A stretch of DNA of 64,000 nt from Pacificimonas aurantium (GCF_020092905.1 NZ_JAGSGB010000002.1:744001-808000), one strand, 5' to 3'. Positions 41,812 through 54,852 are shown, counted from the first letter of the stretch. Notes: generated by a model not told the origin, from the letters alone. Numbers and translations: made by a program.

Positions 41812-43368
41812 TCAGCGCGCCGACGCAAGCAGCATGTCGGCTTCCCGCTTGCGCATCGCTGCGACGTCGCGGGCGGCGTCCAGATCGACGCCGACAGCCT
41901 CCGCAATGCGGCGGCCATATTCCGGGTCGGCAGCGTAGAAATGTCCGACCATGATGGTCTTCGTTTCTTCGTTCTGCACCTTGCCGAGATCGCCGGCGAG
42001 GTTGCGGATCAGCGCATCCTGTTCCTCGGTCGTGTAGGAGCGGTAGAGATTGCCGGCCTGCTCGAATGGCAGGGTCTTGCGGATCGGCGCCTTGGTCACG
42101 GTCGTGCCCACTTCGTAGGCGCTGATATAGGTGCCCCTGCCATCGTCGACATAGTGAGCGGCGTCGTCCACGCGCCGCGACGGCTGGTAGTTCACGTCGC
42201 CCGTGCGGCCGGACGCCGACAGGGCACCGTCCTGACTGCCATTGCGCACCTCGACCAGTGGCCGGTTCACGGGCAGGGACTGGTAGTTGGCACCGATCCG
42301 GTAACGCTGGGTATCGGCATAGCTGAACAGGCGGCCCTGCAGCAGACGGTCCGGAGACGGCTCGATACCCGGCACCATGACACCCGGCGAGAAGGCAACC
42401 TGCTCGGTATATTCGAAGAAGTTGTCGGGCACGCGGTTCAGGGTCATCGTCCCGACCTTGAACTCGGGAACGCCTTCCCACTCCTTCGTCGCGTCGAACG
42501 GATTATAATCGAAACTGTCGACCCGATCCGGGGTCAGGATCTGAGCGTAGAGATCCCACTGCGGAAAATTCCCCGCGGCGATATTGTCATACAGGTCCGC
42601 CGTCAGATAGCTGAAGGGCTGCTGGCGCGCCTCGGCGGCGCTGAGATTATGTTCGCCCTGCAGACTGTCCCAGCGGAACTTCACGAAGAAGACCTCGCCG
42701 GCGTCGTTGACCAGCTTCAGCGAATGAACGCTGGAGCCGTCCATCTGCCGCAGCGACGCCGGCGTGCCGAGATCGCTGTAGAGATAGGTCAGCATCTTCG
42801 TCGACTCCGGCACGTGGCTGAAGAAGTCGAAGAAGCGCTCGGGCTCCTGCTGGTTGGTGATGGGCGACGGCTTCAGGCTGTGCACCATGTCCGGAAATTT
42901 CATCGCATCGCGGATGAAGAAAACCGGCAGGTTGTTGCCGACCAGGTCCCAATTGCCTTCGTCGGTGTAGAATTTCACCGCAAAGCCGCGCGGATCGCGC
43001 AGCCATTCGGGCGACCCCTTGGAATGGATCACGGACGAAAAGCGCACGAAGACCGGCGTGGTCTCGTCTTCGTCGAACACTGCGGCGCGGGTGTAGCGCT
43101 CCAGTTCCCCGTTCGAGACGAACTCACCATGTGCGCCGGTTCCGCGGGCATGCACCACACGCTCCGGAATCCGCTCCCGATCGAAGCGGGCCAGCTTCTC
43201 GATCAGGTGAAAGTCTTCCAGCATGACGCCGCCGAAGTCGCCCGCCGCCTTGGAATTCTGATTGTCAAAAACCGGCGCCCCGGAATCCTGCCGCTGCAGG
43301 ACCGGCTCGGCCGCCATGGCCGACCCCGCCAGCAACGTCGCCGAAAGCGCAACTACGAAGTCCCTCAT
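41812..43368 (-). CDS. exported monofunctional haem catalase
   Basis: Catalase of about 518 residues that converts hydrogen peroxide to water and oxygen. The N-terminal DFVVALSATLLAGSAMAAEP is a Sec signal peptide, so the enzyme should act in the periplasm. The catalytic His lies in RVVHARGTGAHGEF, the Asn in LVGNNLPVFFIRDA, and the haem-ligand Tyr in RLFSYADTQRYRIG. The ATG at 43368 was chosen because the signal peptide starts there; an upstream ATG would bury it. The C-terminal segment is of the small-subunit type. The palindrome 43475-43489 lies upstream. Confidence 0.88.
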   Translation of the reverse strand: MRDFVVALSATLLAGSAMAAEPVLQRQDSGAPVFDNQNSKAAGDFGGVMLEDFHLIEKLARFDRERIPERVVHARGTGAHGEFVSNGELERYTRAAVFDEDETTPVFVRFSSVIHSKGSPEWLRDPRGFAVKFYTDEGNWDLVGNNLPVFFIRDAMKFPDMVHSLKPSPITNQQEPERFFDFFSHVPESTKMLTYLYSDLGTPASLRQMDGSSVHSLKLVNDAGEVFFVKFRWDSLQGEHNLSAAEARQQPFSYLTADLYDNIAAGNFPQWDLYAQILTPDRVDSFDYNPFDATKEWEGVPEFKVGTMTLNRVPDNFFEYTEQVAFSPGVMVPGIEPSPDRLLQGRLFSYADTQRYRIGANYQSLPVNRPLVEVRNGSQDGALSASGRTGDVNYQPSRRVDDAAHYVDDGRGTYISAYEVGTTVTKAPIRKTLPFEQAGNLYRSYTTEEQDALIRNLAGDLGKVQNEETKTIMVGHFYAADPEYGRRIAEAVGVDLDAARDVAAMRKREADMLLASAR

Positions 43369-43474
43369 CAATTTCTGCTCCGCTCGTTGAATGAACGAGG
43401 AGCTCAATAAGACGCGGGCTATTGATCGATCTAACGAGTTTTCCTGATCTGAGAAATCGCCAGGCTGCGGCATA

Positions 43475-43489
43475 CGATCAGTCTGATCG
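43475..43489. promoter_or_regulatory. 15-bp palindrome between HIBCH and catalase genes
   Basis: CGATCAG-T-CTGATCG is perfect, with 7-bp arms. It sits 12 bp after the stop of the enoyl-CoA hydratase family gene and 107 bp upstream of the catalase start, on the same strand. It could be an operator for catalase or a weak terminator stem; the strong symmetry and absent T-run favour an operator. Confidence 0.35.
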
Positions 43490-43500
43490 AATTGGCCTTT

Positions 43501-44535
43501 TTACAGCTTCAGGTCTCCATGCGGCGGTGTTTGGAAGTAGCCGTCGACCATGTCATCACCGACGTCGCGGAGGTTGGATGGATCCCAGCGCGGCTTTCGG
43601 TCCTTGTCGATCAGCTGCGCGCGGACTCCTTCGAAAAAGTCGTGCCCATTCTTGATATTGCCGACCACGCGATACTCCCGCTTCAGACAGCCGGCGAGAT
43701 CGTCGTCCGCACCTTCCCGTAGCGCGCGCAGCGTCAGCTTCATGGACGTGGGCGACATGCGCATCAGCGTGTCGCGCTGCCCCTCAGCCCATTCGCTGCC
43801 CATCGACAGCGAGGACATGATCTCCTCGACCGAAGACGCGGCGAAATGCTTGTCGATCTGCTCACGGTGAGCCTCGACCGTGGGCGGCTGCTCAGGTGCG
43901 GCCTCGAACTGTTCGACGACCTCCGCGACACTGTCGACGGGAACCTCGAGGGCCTGCAGCAGGCCGTCGACATTGCCCGACGCCGTATAATGTGTGGCGA
44001 TACCGGCATAGAGGCAGTCCTCGGCCTTCAGCCGGGCGCCGGTCAGTCCAAGATAGGCGCCGAGTTCGCCAGGGAGACGCGGCAGGGCATGCGTTCCGCC
44101 CACGTCGGGGATCAGCCCGATGCCGGTTTCGGGCATGGCGAAGAGCAGGTTCTCGGTCGCCACCCGGTAGGGGGCATGGATGGATAGCCCGACGCCGCCG
44201 CCCATGGTGATGCCGTCGAGAATCGCGACATAAGGCTTCGCGTAGGTGCCGATCTTGTGGTTCATGCGATACTCGGTCGCGAAGAACTCTTCCCAGTCGG
44301 AGCTGCCCGCCTGTCCGGCCCGGTGCAGCCCGACCACGTCGCCGCCTGCACAGAACGCACGGTCGCCCGTCCCGACGATGGCGACTGCGCCGATCTCGTC
44401 GTCCGTTTCCCATGCCTCAAGCTGTTCAAGTATTGCCGCGCACATCGCGGTGTTGATCGCGTTGAGCGCCTTCGGGCGGTTAAGGGTAATGAGACCGAGA
44501 CGTCCGCGCCGGTCGAAAAGAACTTCGTCGCTCAT
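43501..44535 (-). CDS. 3-hydroxyisobutyryl-CoA hydrolase-like enoyl-CoA hydratase family protein
   Basis: A 344-residue crotonase-fold enzyme. The oxyanion motifs are AFCAGGDVVGLH and ITMGGGVGLSIHAPYRVATE, with the catalytic acid expected in the PETGIGLIPDVGGTH segment. The extended C-terminus (SMKLTLRALREG and the GVRAQLIDKDRKPRWDP tail) is diagnostic of 3-hydroxyisobutyryl-CoA hydrolase, a valine-degradation enzyme. The ATG overlaps the stop of the thioesterase gene (ATGA). Confidence 0.85.
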   Translation of the reverse strand: MSDEVLFDRRGRLGLITLNRPKALNAINTAMCAAILEQLEAWETDDEIGAVAIVGTGDRAFCAGGDVVGLHRAGQAGSSDWEEFFATEYRMNHKIGTYAKPYVAILDGITMGGGVGLSIHAPYRVATENLLFAMPETGIGLIPDVGGTHALPRLPGELGAYLGLTGARLKAEDCLYAGIATHYTASGNVDGLLQALEVPVDSVAEVVEQFEAAPEQPPTVEAHREQIDKHFAASSVEEIMSSLSMGSEWAEGQRDTLMRMSPTSMKLTLRALREGADDDLAGCLKREYRVVGNIKNGHDFFEGVRAQLIDKDRKPRWDPSNLRDVGDDMVDGYFQTPPHGDLKL

Positions 44536-44996
44536 GCTTTGTCCTTCGCGTCTTTACGCTCAACGAGTTTCGGATTTGCAAGGTCGCGAGGCGCGCCGGT
44601 CGCGCTGAGGCGCGCCAGCAACTTTCCCGCCTCATCGACCAGGTCTGCCTCCATATAGGCAATGGTCTTGCCGAACTTCACGCAGCGCCCCTCGGCATAA
44701 AGGCGCCCTGCCTTCGCACCGGAGAAGAAGCTGACCTTCATTTCCAGCGTGGGCACGAAAATCTTGCGCTTCGAAAAGACGATCGCCGCATAGGCGGCTG
44801 CGTCGTCGAGCATGGCCGCGATGATGCCGCCCTGCACGGTGCCGTTCGGGTTGGACAGATCCTCGCCGATATCGAAGCTCATGCGGATGGTGCCGGCATC
44901 CTGGTCGACCTCGACCACCTGCATGTTCAGAAGCTGGGCCGTCGGCGTCGCGCGCCGGTTGATGCGTTCACGCACCTCGTCGTTCGTCATAACCAT
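44532..44996 (-). CDS. PaaI-type hotdog-fold thioesterase
   Basis: A 154-residue hotdog-fold protein, probably an acyl-CoA thioesterase. NPNGTVQGGIIAAMLDDAAAYAA is the helix-bearing active-site signature of the PaaI group, and the C-terminus forms the sheet segment IAYMEADLVDEAGKLLA. It sits between murI (12 bp upstream) and the HIBCH gene (4-bp overlap). Pairing with a CoA-thioester hydrolase suggests acyl-CoA housekeeping; the precise thioester is unknown. Confidence 0.8.
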   Translation of the reverse strand: MVMTNDEVRERINRRATPTAQLLNMQVVEVDQDAGTIRMSFDIGEDLSNPNGTVQGGIIAAMLDDAAAYAAIVFSKRKIFVPTLEMKVSFFSGAKAGRLYAEGRCVKFGKTIAYMEADLVDEAGKLLARLSATGAPRDLANPKLVERKDAKDKA

Positions 44997-45008
44997 GGTG
45001 CCGGGTCC

Positions 45009-46839
<1,831 letters not shown>

Positions 46840-46964
46840 ACCCCTATCGGTCCGAAAGTGGCAAACCCCTCCTTTTCCGCCGGTTGAGCGCACTTGGCTG
46901 CCGCCATAGCGTCGGCGACAACAGAGCAGATCGTCTGGCTCGAGAATATTTGGGAGGTCCGCCC

Positions 46965-48491
46965 GTGCATCCATTTCACCATGCCGCCGCAACGCCGGAC
47001 AAACCCGCCATCATCATGGCGGACGGGTCAGGCGAGATGAGCTACGCCGAACTGGAGGCGGCCTCCAACCGCGCCGCGCAGTTCTACCGGTCGCAAGGCC
47101 TCAAACGCGGCGATACCATCGTCATTTTCCTGCAGAACTGCCTGGACTATCTGCCGCTATGCTGGGGCGCGCAGCGCGCGGGGCTGATCTTCGTCGCCAT
47201 GTCGACGAAGCTTTCCGTCGACGAAGCGCAATATATCGTCGACAATTCCGGGGCCGACCTCGTCATCGCGGACGTCTCCCTCGCGGAGGTGGCGGCCAAG
47301 CTGAAGGCGCCGAAGGGCGGCTTCTCGCTGGGCGGCGATATCGACGGCTACGAGCCGCTGGCGCCGCGCTTGGCCGAACAGCCCGCCTCGCGCATCGAGG
47401 ACGAAAGCCAGGGCCGCGACATGCTCTATTCTTCCGGCACGACGGGGCGGCCGAAGGGAATTACGGGGCCGCTTCCCGACGGTCCGATCGACGAGATGAA
47501 CCCGCTGATCGGCCTGACGCAGATGCTGTTCAACTTCGGCCCGGACATGAAATATCTTTCGCCGGCGCCGCTCTACCATGCCGCGCCGCTGCGCTATTGC
47601 ATGGCCGTCCACCGGTTCGGGGGCACGGTCGTCATCATGAAGAAGTTCGACCCGGAGCGCTTCCTGGCGCTGGTCGAGGAGCATCGGATCACCCATTCGC
47701 AGCTGGTCCCGACCATGTTCGTGCGCATGCTGAAGCTGCCGGAAGACGTCCGGTCGAAATATGACGTCTCCTCACTCAAGGTGGCGATCCATGCTGCCGC
47801 ACCCTGCCCCATCGAAGTGAAGCGCCGGATGATGGAGTGGTGGGGGCCGGTGATCTACGAATATTATTCGGCAACCGAAGGAACGGGATTCACTGCGATC
47901 AATCCGCAGGAATGGATGGAGAAACAGGGATCCGTCGGGAAGGCGCTCCTCGGCGAGATCCGCATCATCGACGAAGACGGCAATCTGCTGCCGCAGGGCC
48001 GTGAGGGACGCGTCTTCTTTGCCGAGGCGGGCGAAATCGAGTATCATGGCGATCCGGAGAAAAGCGCCTCGGTCCAGCACCCGGAGCACGGCGCCACCTT
48101 CGGCGACATCGGCTATGTGGACGAGGACGGCTATCTCTTCCTCACCGACCGCGCGGCCTACATGATCATTACCGGCGGCGTGAACGTCTACCCGCAGGAA
48201 GCCGAGGACGTGCTCGTCATGCACCCGAAGGTGCAGGATGTCGCCGTCATCGGTGTGCCGCATGAGGAAATGGGCGAGGAAGTGAAGGCGGTTGTCGAAC
48301 CGCGCGATTGGGCCGATGCTGGACCGGAACTGGAGGCGGACCTGATCGCCTTTGCACGTGAAAGGCTTAGCCACGTCAAATGCCCGCGCAGCGTCGATTT
48401 CGAAAAGGCCCTCCCCCGTCACGACACGGGCAAGCTGTACAAGCGGCTGCTGAAGGATCGCTACTGGAACAAGGAGGGCGCCTCGGCCTGA
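46965..48491 (+). CDS. acyl-CoA synthetase (AMP-forming)
   Basis: A 508-residue adenylate-forming ligase that activates carboxylic acids to acyl-CoA. The P-loop is MLYSSGTTGRPKG, and the A5-type motif is YEYYSATEGTGF. The hinge/A8 region is TDRAAYMIITGGVNVYPQEAEDVL, and the catalytic Lys is in HDTGKLYKR near the end. The GTG at 46965 follows GGGAGGTCCGCCC. The open frame continues 61 codons further upstream into the hemB end and is not favoured. The acid (fatty acid chain length or aromatic) cannot be determined. Confidence 0.85.
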   Translation: MHPFHHAAATPDKPAIIMADGSGEMSYAELEAASNRAAQFYRSQGLKRGDTIVIFLQNCLDYLPLCWGAQRAGLIFVAMSTKLSVDEAQYIVDNSGADLVIADVSLAEVAAKLKAPKGGFSLGGDIDGYEPLAPRLAEQPASRIEDESQGRDMLYSSGTTGRPKGITGPLPDGPIDEMNPLIGLTQMLFNFGPDMKYLSPAPLYHAAPLRYCMAVHRFGGTVVIMKKFDPERFLALVEEHRITHSQLVPTMFVRMLKLPEDVRSKYDVSSLKVAIHAAAPCPIEVKRRMMEWWGPVIYEYYSATEGTGFTAINPQEWMEKQGSVGKALLGEIRIIDEDGNLLPQGREGRVFFAEAGEIEYHGDPEKSASVQHPEHGATFGDIGYVDEDGYLFLTDRAAYMIITGGVNVYPQEAEDVLVMHPKVQDVAVIGVPHEEMGEEVKAVVEPRDWADAGPELEADLIAFARERLSHVKCPRSVDFEKALPRHDTGKLYKRLLKDRYWNKEGASA

Positions 48492-49492
48492 CCGCCTGCG
48501 CCGTCCTGCTGGCCGCGGCCTGCGGCGGCGAGACGAACGAGCCGAGCGCCGACGCCGAGCGGGAAGCCGCCACTGAACAGTCGACCATGACGGCGGCCGC
48601 CAATGCAGTGCGCGACGCCGCCACCGCGATCAACCGCTCAACGCCGTCTCCGATCCTGGAGCATCATGACGACGACCTGTTCGTGGCATCGGTGCCCGCT
48701 ACCGAAGAGCGGCCTTGGCAGGGAGTCTTGACCGAGAACCGCTTCTTCTTCCAGAACCCCGACGGGGCCGGCTGGATCGGATCGACCTATACGGCGACGC
48801 CGACCTCGGGCGTACGCGAACTGAACCTGCGCGGTGTCGGCGGAACGCTGCGAGTCACACAGGGTAATTGCCCAGCGCCCAGGCTCGAGGACCGGCTGCC
48901 GACACTTGCCACGCTGGCGCTGGGCGGACGGGCGCACGACGCCTGCGCCGGACCCTTTCACGCGCCGATCGGCCTTGCCGGCACAAGCTGGCTGATCCTG
49001 CGCATCGGCAACCAGCTCCATCCCGACCTCGAGAGCAGCGAGACCATCACGGTCAACACGCTCACATTCGGGCAGAGCGGCCGCGTGGGAGGAACGATCG
49101 CGTGCAACGATGCCGGATTCCAGGACCTTCGATGGACCCAGGACGGCTTCGAGCGAATGGATGGAGCCGAGGAGGAGAAGGGCGACGACGGCGACGAGGA
49201 TAGCGGTGGCGAAGCCGACCGGGACCTGTTCGTCACCGAAATCGCCTGCAACCTACCCGCCAGCGAAGCCTTCGGACGAACTGCGCTCACCTCTCTCTAC
49301 GAGGCGGAAAGCTGGTCCATCGTCGGCGACCAGCTGGTCATAGACCTTCCCGAGGGAGAACGGCTGGTCGGCTGGTATCTCGGGTCAGACGTCTTCGCCG
49401 AGGCGGGCGTAGAGATCGGGTCGCCGGTCGCGGAAGAATCCGAAGCTGGCCCGGTGAGCACGGGCGAGGTCGAGATCGAAGGCGGCGAGTAG
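48380..49492 (+). CDS. putative lipoprotein of unknown function, start uncertain
   Basis: The frame encodes up to 370 residues with no recognised family. A lipoprotein-like signal, LGLTACAVLLAAACGGE, lies about 35-50 residues after the first ATG (48380), which is inside the acyl-CoA synthetase gene. No ATG, GTG or TTG lies close to it. A CTG at 48488 overlaps the upstream TGA and follows AAGGAGG, so a rare CTG start is plausible. The mature part is acidic, with EEEKGDDGDEDSGGEAD near the middle and paired Cys (NCPAPR, DACAGPF, IACNDAG, IACNLPA). The last 108 bp overlap the convergent aguB end. It is probably attached to the membrane facing the periplasm. Confidence 0.6.
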   Translation: MPAQRRFRKGPPPSRHGQAVQAAAEGSLLEQGGRLGLTACAVLLAAACGGETNEPSADAEREAATEQSTMTAAANAVRDAATAINRSTPSPILEHHDDDLFVASVPATEERPWQGVLTENRFFFQNPDGAGWIGSTYTATPTSGVRELNLRGVGGTLRVTQGNCPAPRLEDRLPTLATLALGGRAHDACAGPFHAPIGLAGTSWLILRIGNQLHPDLESSETITVNTLTFGQSGRVGGTIACNDAGFQDLRWTQDGFERMDGAEEEKGDDGDEDSGGEADRDLFVTEIACNLPASEAFGRTALTSLYEAESWSIVGDQLVIDLPEGERLVGWYLGSDVFAEAGVEIGSPVAEESEAGPVSTGEVEIEGGE

Positions 49493-50233
49493 GTAGCCGG
49501 TCTCGTCACGCCCGAGCTCGGACTTCGTCTCGCCATATTCATCGACGGCGAAACTGGATCCGTAGAAGGTCTGGCCATCCTCAGTCCCGGTGCGGTTCGC
49601 GGCAACGACCGGGCAGGTGTTCGAGACTGCGTGCCCGACCATCGCGCGCTTCCACATGGTAGCCGTGTCGAGATCGGGCTCCTCCGGTTCCGACCCGATG
49701 GCCGTGGGATAAAGCAGTAGCTCCGCCCCCTGCAGCACCATCGCGCGGGCAGCCTCCGGAAACCACTGATCCCAGCAGATGCCGACGCCGACCGTGCCGA
49801 AACGCGTCTGCCAGGTCATGAAACCCGTATTGCCGGGACGGAAGTAGAATTTCTCCTCATAACCCGGTCCGTCGGGGATATGCGACTTGCGATAGACGCC
49901 CATGATCTCTCCGTCCGGGTCGATCATCGCGAGCGAATTATAGTGGTGCGGGCCATCCCGCTCGAAGAAGCTGGCCGGCAGGTAAATGCCTTCCGCCTTT
50001 GCCACCTTCTGCATCTCGGAAATGGCAGGATGTTCGGACGTCGGCCGAGCCCGCTCGAACAGTTCCTCGCGTTCGTAGCGGCAGAAATAATGCCCTTGAT
50101 AAAGCTCGGGCGGCAGGACGATGTCGGCTCCGTCCCGGGCCGCGCTAACCGCCATCTCGGCAGTTGCGGCAATGTCGTCTTTCTCGTCGTCCGTGAACGA
50201 GAGCTGCAGGGCGGCGGCAGTGATGTTTCGCAT
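49385..50233 (-). CDS. aguB: N-carbamoylputrescine amidase
   Basis: A 282-residue nitrilase-superfamily enzyme that hydrolyses N-carbamoylputrescine to putrescine, ammonia and CO2. The catalytic triad is Glu43 (LPPELYQGHYF), Lys116 (VYRKSHIPDGPGY) and Cys153 (GICWDQWFPEAAR), all in the AguB context. It is 31 bp downstream of aguA, which makes its substrate, so together they complete agmatine to putrescine. Its 3' end overlaps the convergent lipoprotein gene by 108 bp. Confidence 0.9.
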   Translation of the reverse strand: MRNITAAALQLSFTDDEKDDIAATAEMAVSAARDGADIVLPPELYQGHYFCRYEREELFERARPTSEHPAISEMQKVAKAEGIYLPASFFERDGPHHYNSLAMIDPDGEIMGVYRKSHIPDGPGYEEKFYFRPGNTGFMTWQTRFGTVGVGICWDQWFPEAARAMVLQGAELLLYPTAIGSEPEEPDLDTATMWKRAMVGHAVSNTCPVVAANRTGTEDGQTFYGSSFAVDEYGETKSELGRDETGYLLAAFDLDLARAHRASFGFFRDRRPDLYARLGEDV

Positions 50234-50264
50234 CCGCCCTAAATAGGAACGCCGGGACCTCGCG

Positions 50265-51232
50265 TCACGCCGGGACGTGACAGGTCATGCAGTGAAAGGC
50301 GCCGCCCCCGGACAGAATCGCCTTCGCCGGAAGACCGATCGCCTCGCGTGCCGGAAACAGTGCGGCATAGCGTTCCAGGGCCGCCTCGTCCGTCCCGACT
50401 CCATAAAGAGGCACGAGCACCGCTTTGTCGGTCAGCAGGAAGTTCATGTAGCTCGCCGGAGCCTGCGTGCCGTTTTCGTCGATGAACCTGCCGACGGAGG
50501 GGATGCGAACCGTCTCGATCCCGGCATCTTCCAGCCTGTTCGCGGCGTTCTCGAAAATGTCGTGGTTCGGATCGTCCGTTGACGACGCCTCGGGCAGCGC
50601 TACCCGGCCGGGCGCAACGAAGCGCGCCAGATTGTCGACATGGCCGTCTGTGTGGTCGAACCTCAGCCCGCTGCCCAGCCATACGACCCGCTCGAACCCG
50701 AGCGCCTCGCGAAGGAGATGTTCGATTTCGGCGCGAGACAGGCCTGGGTTCCGGTTGGCATTGAGGAGGCACTCCTCGGTGGTGATAACGGTACCGGTGC
50801 CGTCATGGTCGATGGCGCCGCCCTCGAGCACAGCATCCCATTCGCGAAGTTCGGCACTTTCCCAGCGCGCGACTTGACGCGCGACGCGCTCGTCGCCCGG
50901 CATGAGAAACTTGCCGCCCCAACCGTTGAAACGAAACGAGGCGGCGTCGGCCTTGCCGAGAAACACCGGTCCCGTATCCCGAAGCCAGATGTCGCCGTAG
51001 CGGGCGCGCCGATAGTCGACGCCCTCGCTATCACCGACTAGGGAACGGGCCTCCGCCTCCGCATCGGGGGATCTGGTCAGGAGCGTAACGGGCGTTCCGC
51101 TCCCGGCGATCGCGCGGACCAGCCCAGCGGTCTCCGTCCGCGCCCGGTCAAGCGCCTGCAGCCATTCGCGCCGCCGCCACGGCCAGGCCGTGTAGATGCG
51201 CTCGACCGGAGCCCATTCCGGCGGCGGCGGGG

Positions 51233-51236
<4 letters not shown>
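50265..51236 (-). CDS. aguA: agmatine deiminase
   Basis: A 323-residue guanidino-modifying enzyme converting agmatine to N-carbamoylputrescine. It begins with VTPPPPEWAPVERIYTAWPW. Catalytic residues appear in GDIWLRDTGPVF, DHTDGHVDNLARFV and the terminal GGGAFHCMTCHVP, whose Cys is the nucleophile. The GTG at 51236 overlaps the stop of the M28 peptidase (GTGA) and was preferred to an ATG 24 codons upstream, where the sequence is Arg-rich and antisense to nothing conserved. It forms a unit with aguB. Confidence 0.88.
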
Positions 51237-52903
<1,667 letters not shown>

Positions 52904-53002
52904 TTGCCCGTCCATCCTCATTCGATTGAACCGTTGATCGCCGGGGTTCTTGCCATCCTTTTTCCGCAGGCTCAAATCCCGGCATCTGCGCCGTTCACGC
53001 GT

Positions 53003-53689
53003 CTATCCGGCGCCCTTGAACCCCTGCGCGACGACATACCATTCGGACGATCCCTTGCGGCTGGCAGGCGGCTTCACATGCTTCACCGTCTTGAAGCGGC
53101 GCTTCAGCTCGCCGACCAGCTGATTGTCGGCACCCCCGGCGAGCACCTTGGCGACGAAGGCGCCGCCATCTGCGAGATGCTGCACCGCGAAATCGAGAGC
53201 TGTCTCGACAAGCGCCATGGTGCGCAGATGGTCGGTCTGCTTGTGCCCGATCGTGTTGGCCGCCATGTCGGACAGGACCAGGTCCGCAGGACCGCCGAGA
53301 GCCCCTGCCAGGGCATCGGGCGCCTCGTCCGCGAGGAAGTCCATCTGCAGGATTTCAGCCCCTTCGACCGGATCCATTTCCAACAGGTCGATGCCCACGA
53401 CCCGGGCCTGCGGGATCGTCTCGCGCACTACCTGTACCCAGCCGCCGGGTGCGGCGCCGAGGTCGACGACGCGCTTCGCGCCCCTAAGCAGACCGAATTT
53501 TTCGTCGAGCTCCTTGAGCTTGAAGGCAGCGCGGCTGCGATAGCCCTGCGCCTTCGCCTCGCGCACATAGGGGTCGTTCAACTGGCGCTGCAGCCAGCGC
53601 GTGGAGGCGTTCGACCGGCCGCGCGCGGTTTTCACGCGCACCTTGCCGGGCTGCCCCCGGCGCCCGCCGGAACTAGAGGTCTTGCTCAC
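53003..53689 (-). CDS. rlmE: 23S rRNA (uridine-2'-O)-methyltransferase
   Basis: A 228-residue FtsJ/RrmJ methyltransferase that modifies U2552 of 23S rRNA. The SAM-binding loop is VVDLGAAPGGWVQV. The catalytic K-D-K-E set lies in YRSRAAFKLKELDEK, LVLSDMAAN, FVAKVLAGG and GSSEWYVVAQGF. A basic N-terminal tail (SKTSSSGGRRGQPGKVRVK) is an alphaproteobacterial feature. The GTG at 53689 overlaps the gppA stop (GTGA). Confidence 0.9.
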   Translation of the reverse strand: MSKTSSSGGRRGQPGKVRVKTARGRSNASTRWLQRQLNDPYVREAKAQGYRSRAAFKLKELDEKFGLLRGAKRVVDLGAAPGGWVQVVRETIPQARVVGIDLLEMDPVEGAEILQMDFLADEAPDALAGALGGPADLVLSDMAANTIGHKQTDHLRTMALVETALDFAVQHLADGGAFVAKVLAGGADNQLVGELKRRFKTVKHVKPPASRKGSSEWYVVAQGFKGAG

Positions 53690-54714
53690 CAGTGCCCGTC
53701 CCGCTGCATGAGGGTGCGCAGGATCCCTTCGCGAATGCCGCGGTCGGCCACGCAGAGCCGTTCGACCGGGAAACTCGAAAGAATTGCGTCGAGGATCGCG
53801 CACCCGGCCACGATCATGGTCGCCCGCTCCCGCCCGATACAAGGCTGATCGGCGCGCTCTTCCTCGCTCATCGCGGACAGGCTTTGCGAAATGGTGCGCA
53901 TGGCCATGGTGTCGACCCAGGCGCCGTCCACCTTGCTGCGGTCATAGCTCGGCAGGCCGAGATGCAGGCTGGTGAGCGTGGTGATCGTGCCCGATGTCCC
54001 GAGAAGCTGGAGATTGGCCAGTCCGTTCGGCGGCGAGAGGATCGGCCGCGCTCGGTCGAGGTTGCTCATGACGCGGCCGCGCATACGCTCGAAAAGCTCC
54101 CGGCGGCCGTCGATGTCGGGCGGCACCTGCGGCTCCGCCTCGGTCAGCGAGACGACGCCCCAGGGGACGCTCCACCAGCCGAGCTGGCGCACCGCGCGGC
54201 GGCGCTTGCATTCGACGAGGCTGATTTCCGTCGATCCGCCGCCGATGTCGAACACGAGCGCGTGGCTGTAGCCGTCCTTGAACAGAGCCTGGCAGCCCAA
54301 GACGGCGAGCTGGGCCTCTTCCGCCGGCGTAATCACATCGAGAGCGATGCCGGTCTTCTCGTAGACCCGCTCGATGAATTCGGGGCCGTTCTTCGCGCGG
54401 CGGCAGGCCTCGGTCGCGACGTTTCGCGTTACCCAGACATCGCGGCGCTGCAGTTTCTCCGAACAGACCTGCAGTGCATCGACGGCCTTGACGATGCTCT
54501 TCTCGGCAATCCGCCCCGTTTCTAGCAGCCCTTCGCCAAGGCGAACGATGCGGGAGAAGGCGTCGATGACGTAAAAGCCGCCGCGCGTGGGACGCGCGAT
54601 CAGCAGCCGGCAATTGTTGGTGCCGAGGTCGATTGCGCCGTAAACACGGCGCGCCTTTGGAATATGTTTCGCCGGGCCTCTGCGGGCACCTTGCGGCGAG
54701 GCGTGGGTCGCCAT
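53686..54714 (-). CDS. Ppx/GppA family phosphatase
   Basis: A 342-residue ASKHA-fold phosphatase acting on polyphosphate or pppGpp. IDLGTNNCRLLIA is the first phosphate loop (28-40) and FDIGGGSTEISLVE the second. ATEACRRAKNGPEFI contains the conserved acid region. Short exopolyphosphatase-type members of this length are common in alphaproteobacteria; whether polyphosphate or pppGpp is preferred is open. A PPK2 kinase in the same window (15232-16008) would make or use the polymer. It is coupled to rlmE by a 4-bp overlap. Confidence 0.85.
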   Translation of the reverse strand: MATHASPQGARRGPAKHIPKARRVYGAIDLGTNNCRLLIARPTRGGFYVIDAFSRIVRLGEGLLETGRIAEKSIVKAVDALQVCSEKLQRRDVWVTRNVATEACRRAKNGPEFIERVYEKTGIALDVITPAEEAQLAVLGCQALFKDGYSHALVFDIGGGSTEISLVECKRRRAVRQLGWWSVPWGVVSLTEAEPQVPPDIDGRRELFERMRGRVMSNLDRARPILSPPNGLANLQLLGTSGTITTLTSLHLGLPSYDRSKVDGAWVDTMAMRTISQSLSAMSEEERADQPCIGRERATMIVAGCAILDAILSSFPVERLCVADRGIREGILRTLMQRDGHW

Positions 54715-54824
54715 CGTATATGCCTGTCGTCTCTGTGCCGCGTCGCCGAAGCCAAATCCGGCAACTGCGGTAACCTGTATCGAGGACTAGCAGCCTTCGG
54801 GGCGAATGGGCAAGCGAACCCCCG

Positions 54825-54852
54825 TTGACAGGAGGAGGGAGGGGCCTATATC
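54825..54852 (+). promoter_or_regulatory. sigma-70-type promoter for tRNA-Gln
   Basis: TTGACA (54825-54830) and TATATC (54847-54852) are separated by 16 bp, close to consensus, and aim at the tRNA gene starting 35 bp further on. A perfect 9-bp-arm palindrome (54864-54872 with 54875-54883) lies between the expected transcription start and the tRNA. Confidence 0.6.

Noticed and set aside
41746-43410. A 554-codon plus-strand frame opposite catalase
   Set aside because: Shadow of the catalase gene, which has all catalytic residues on the other strand.
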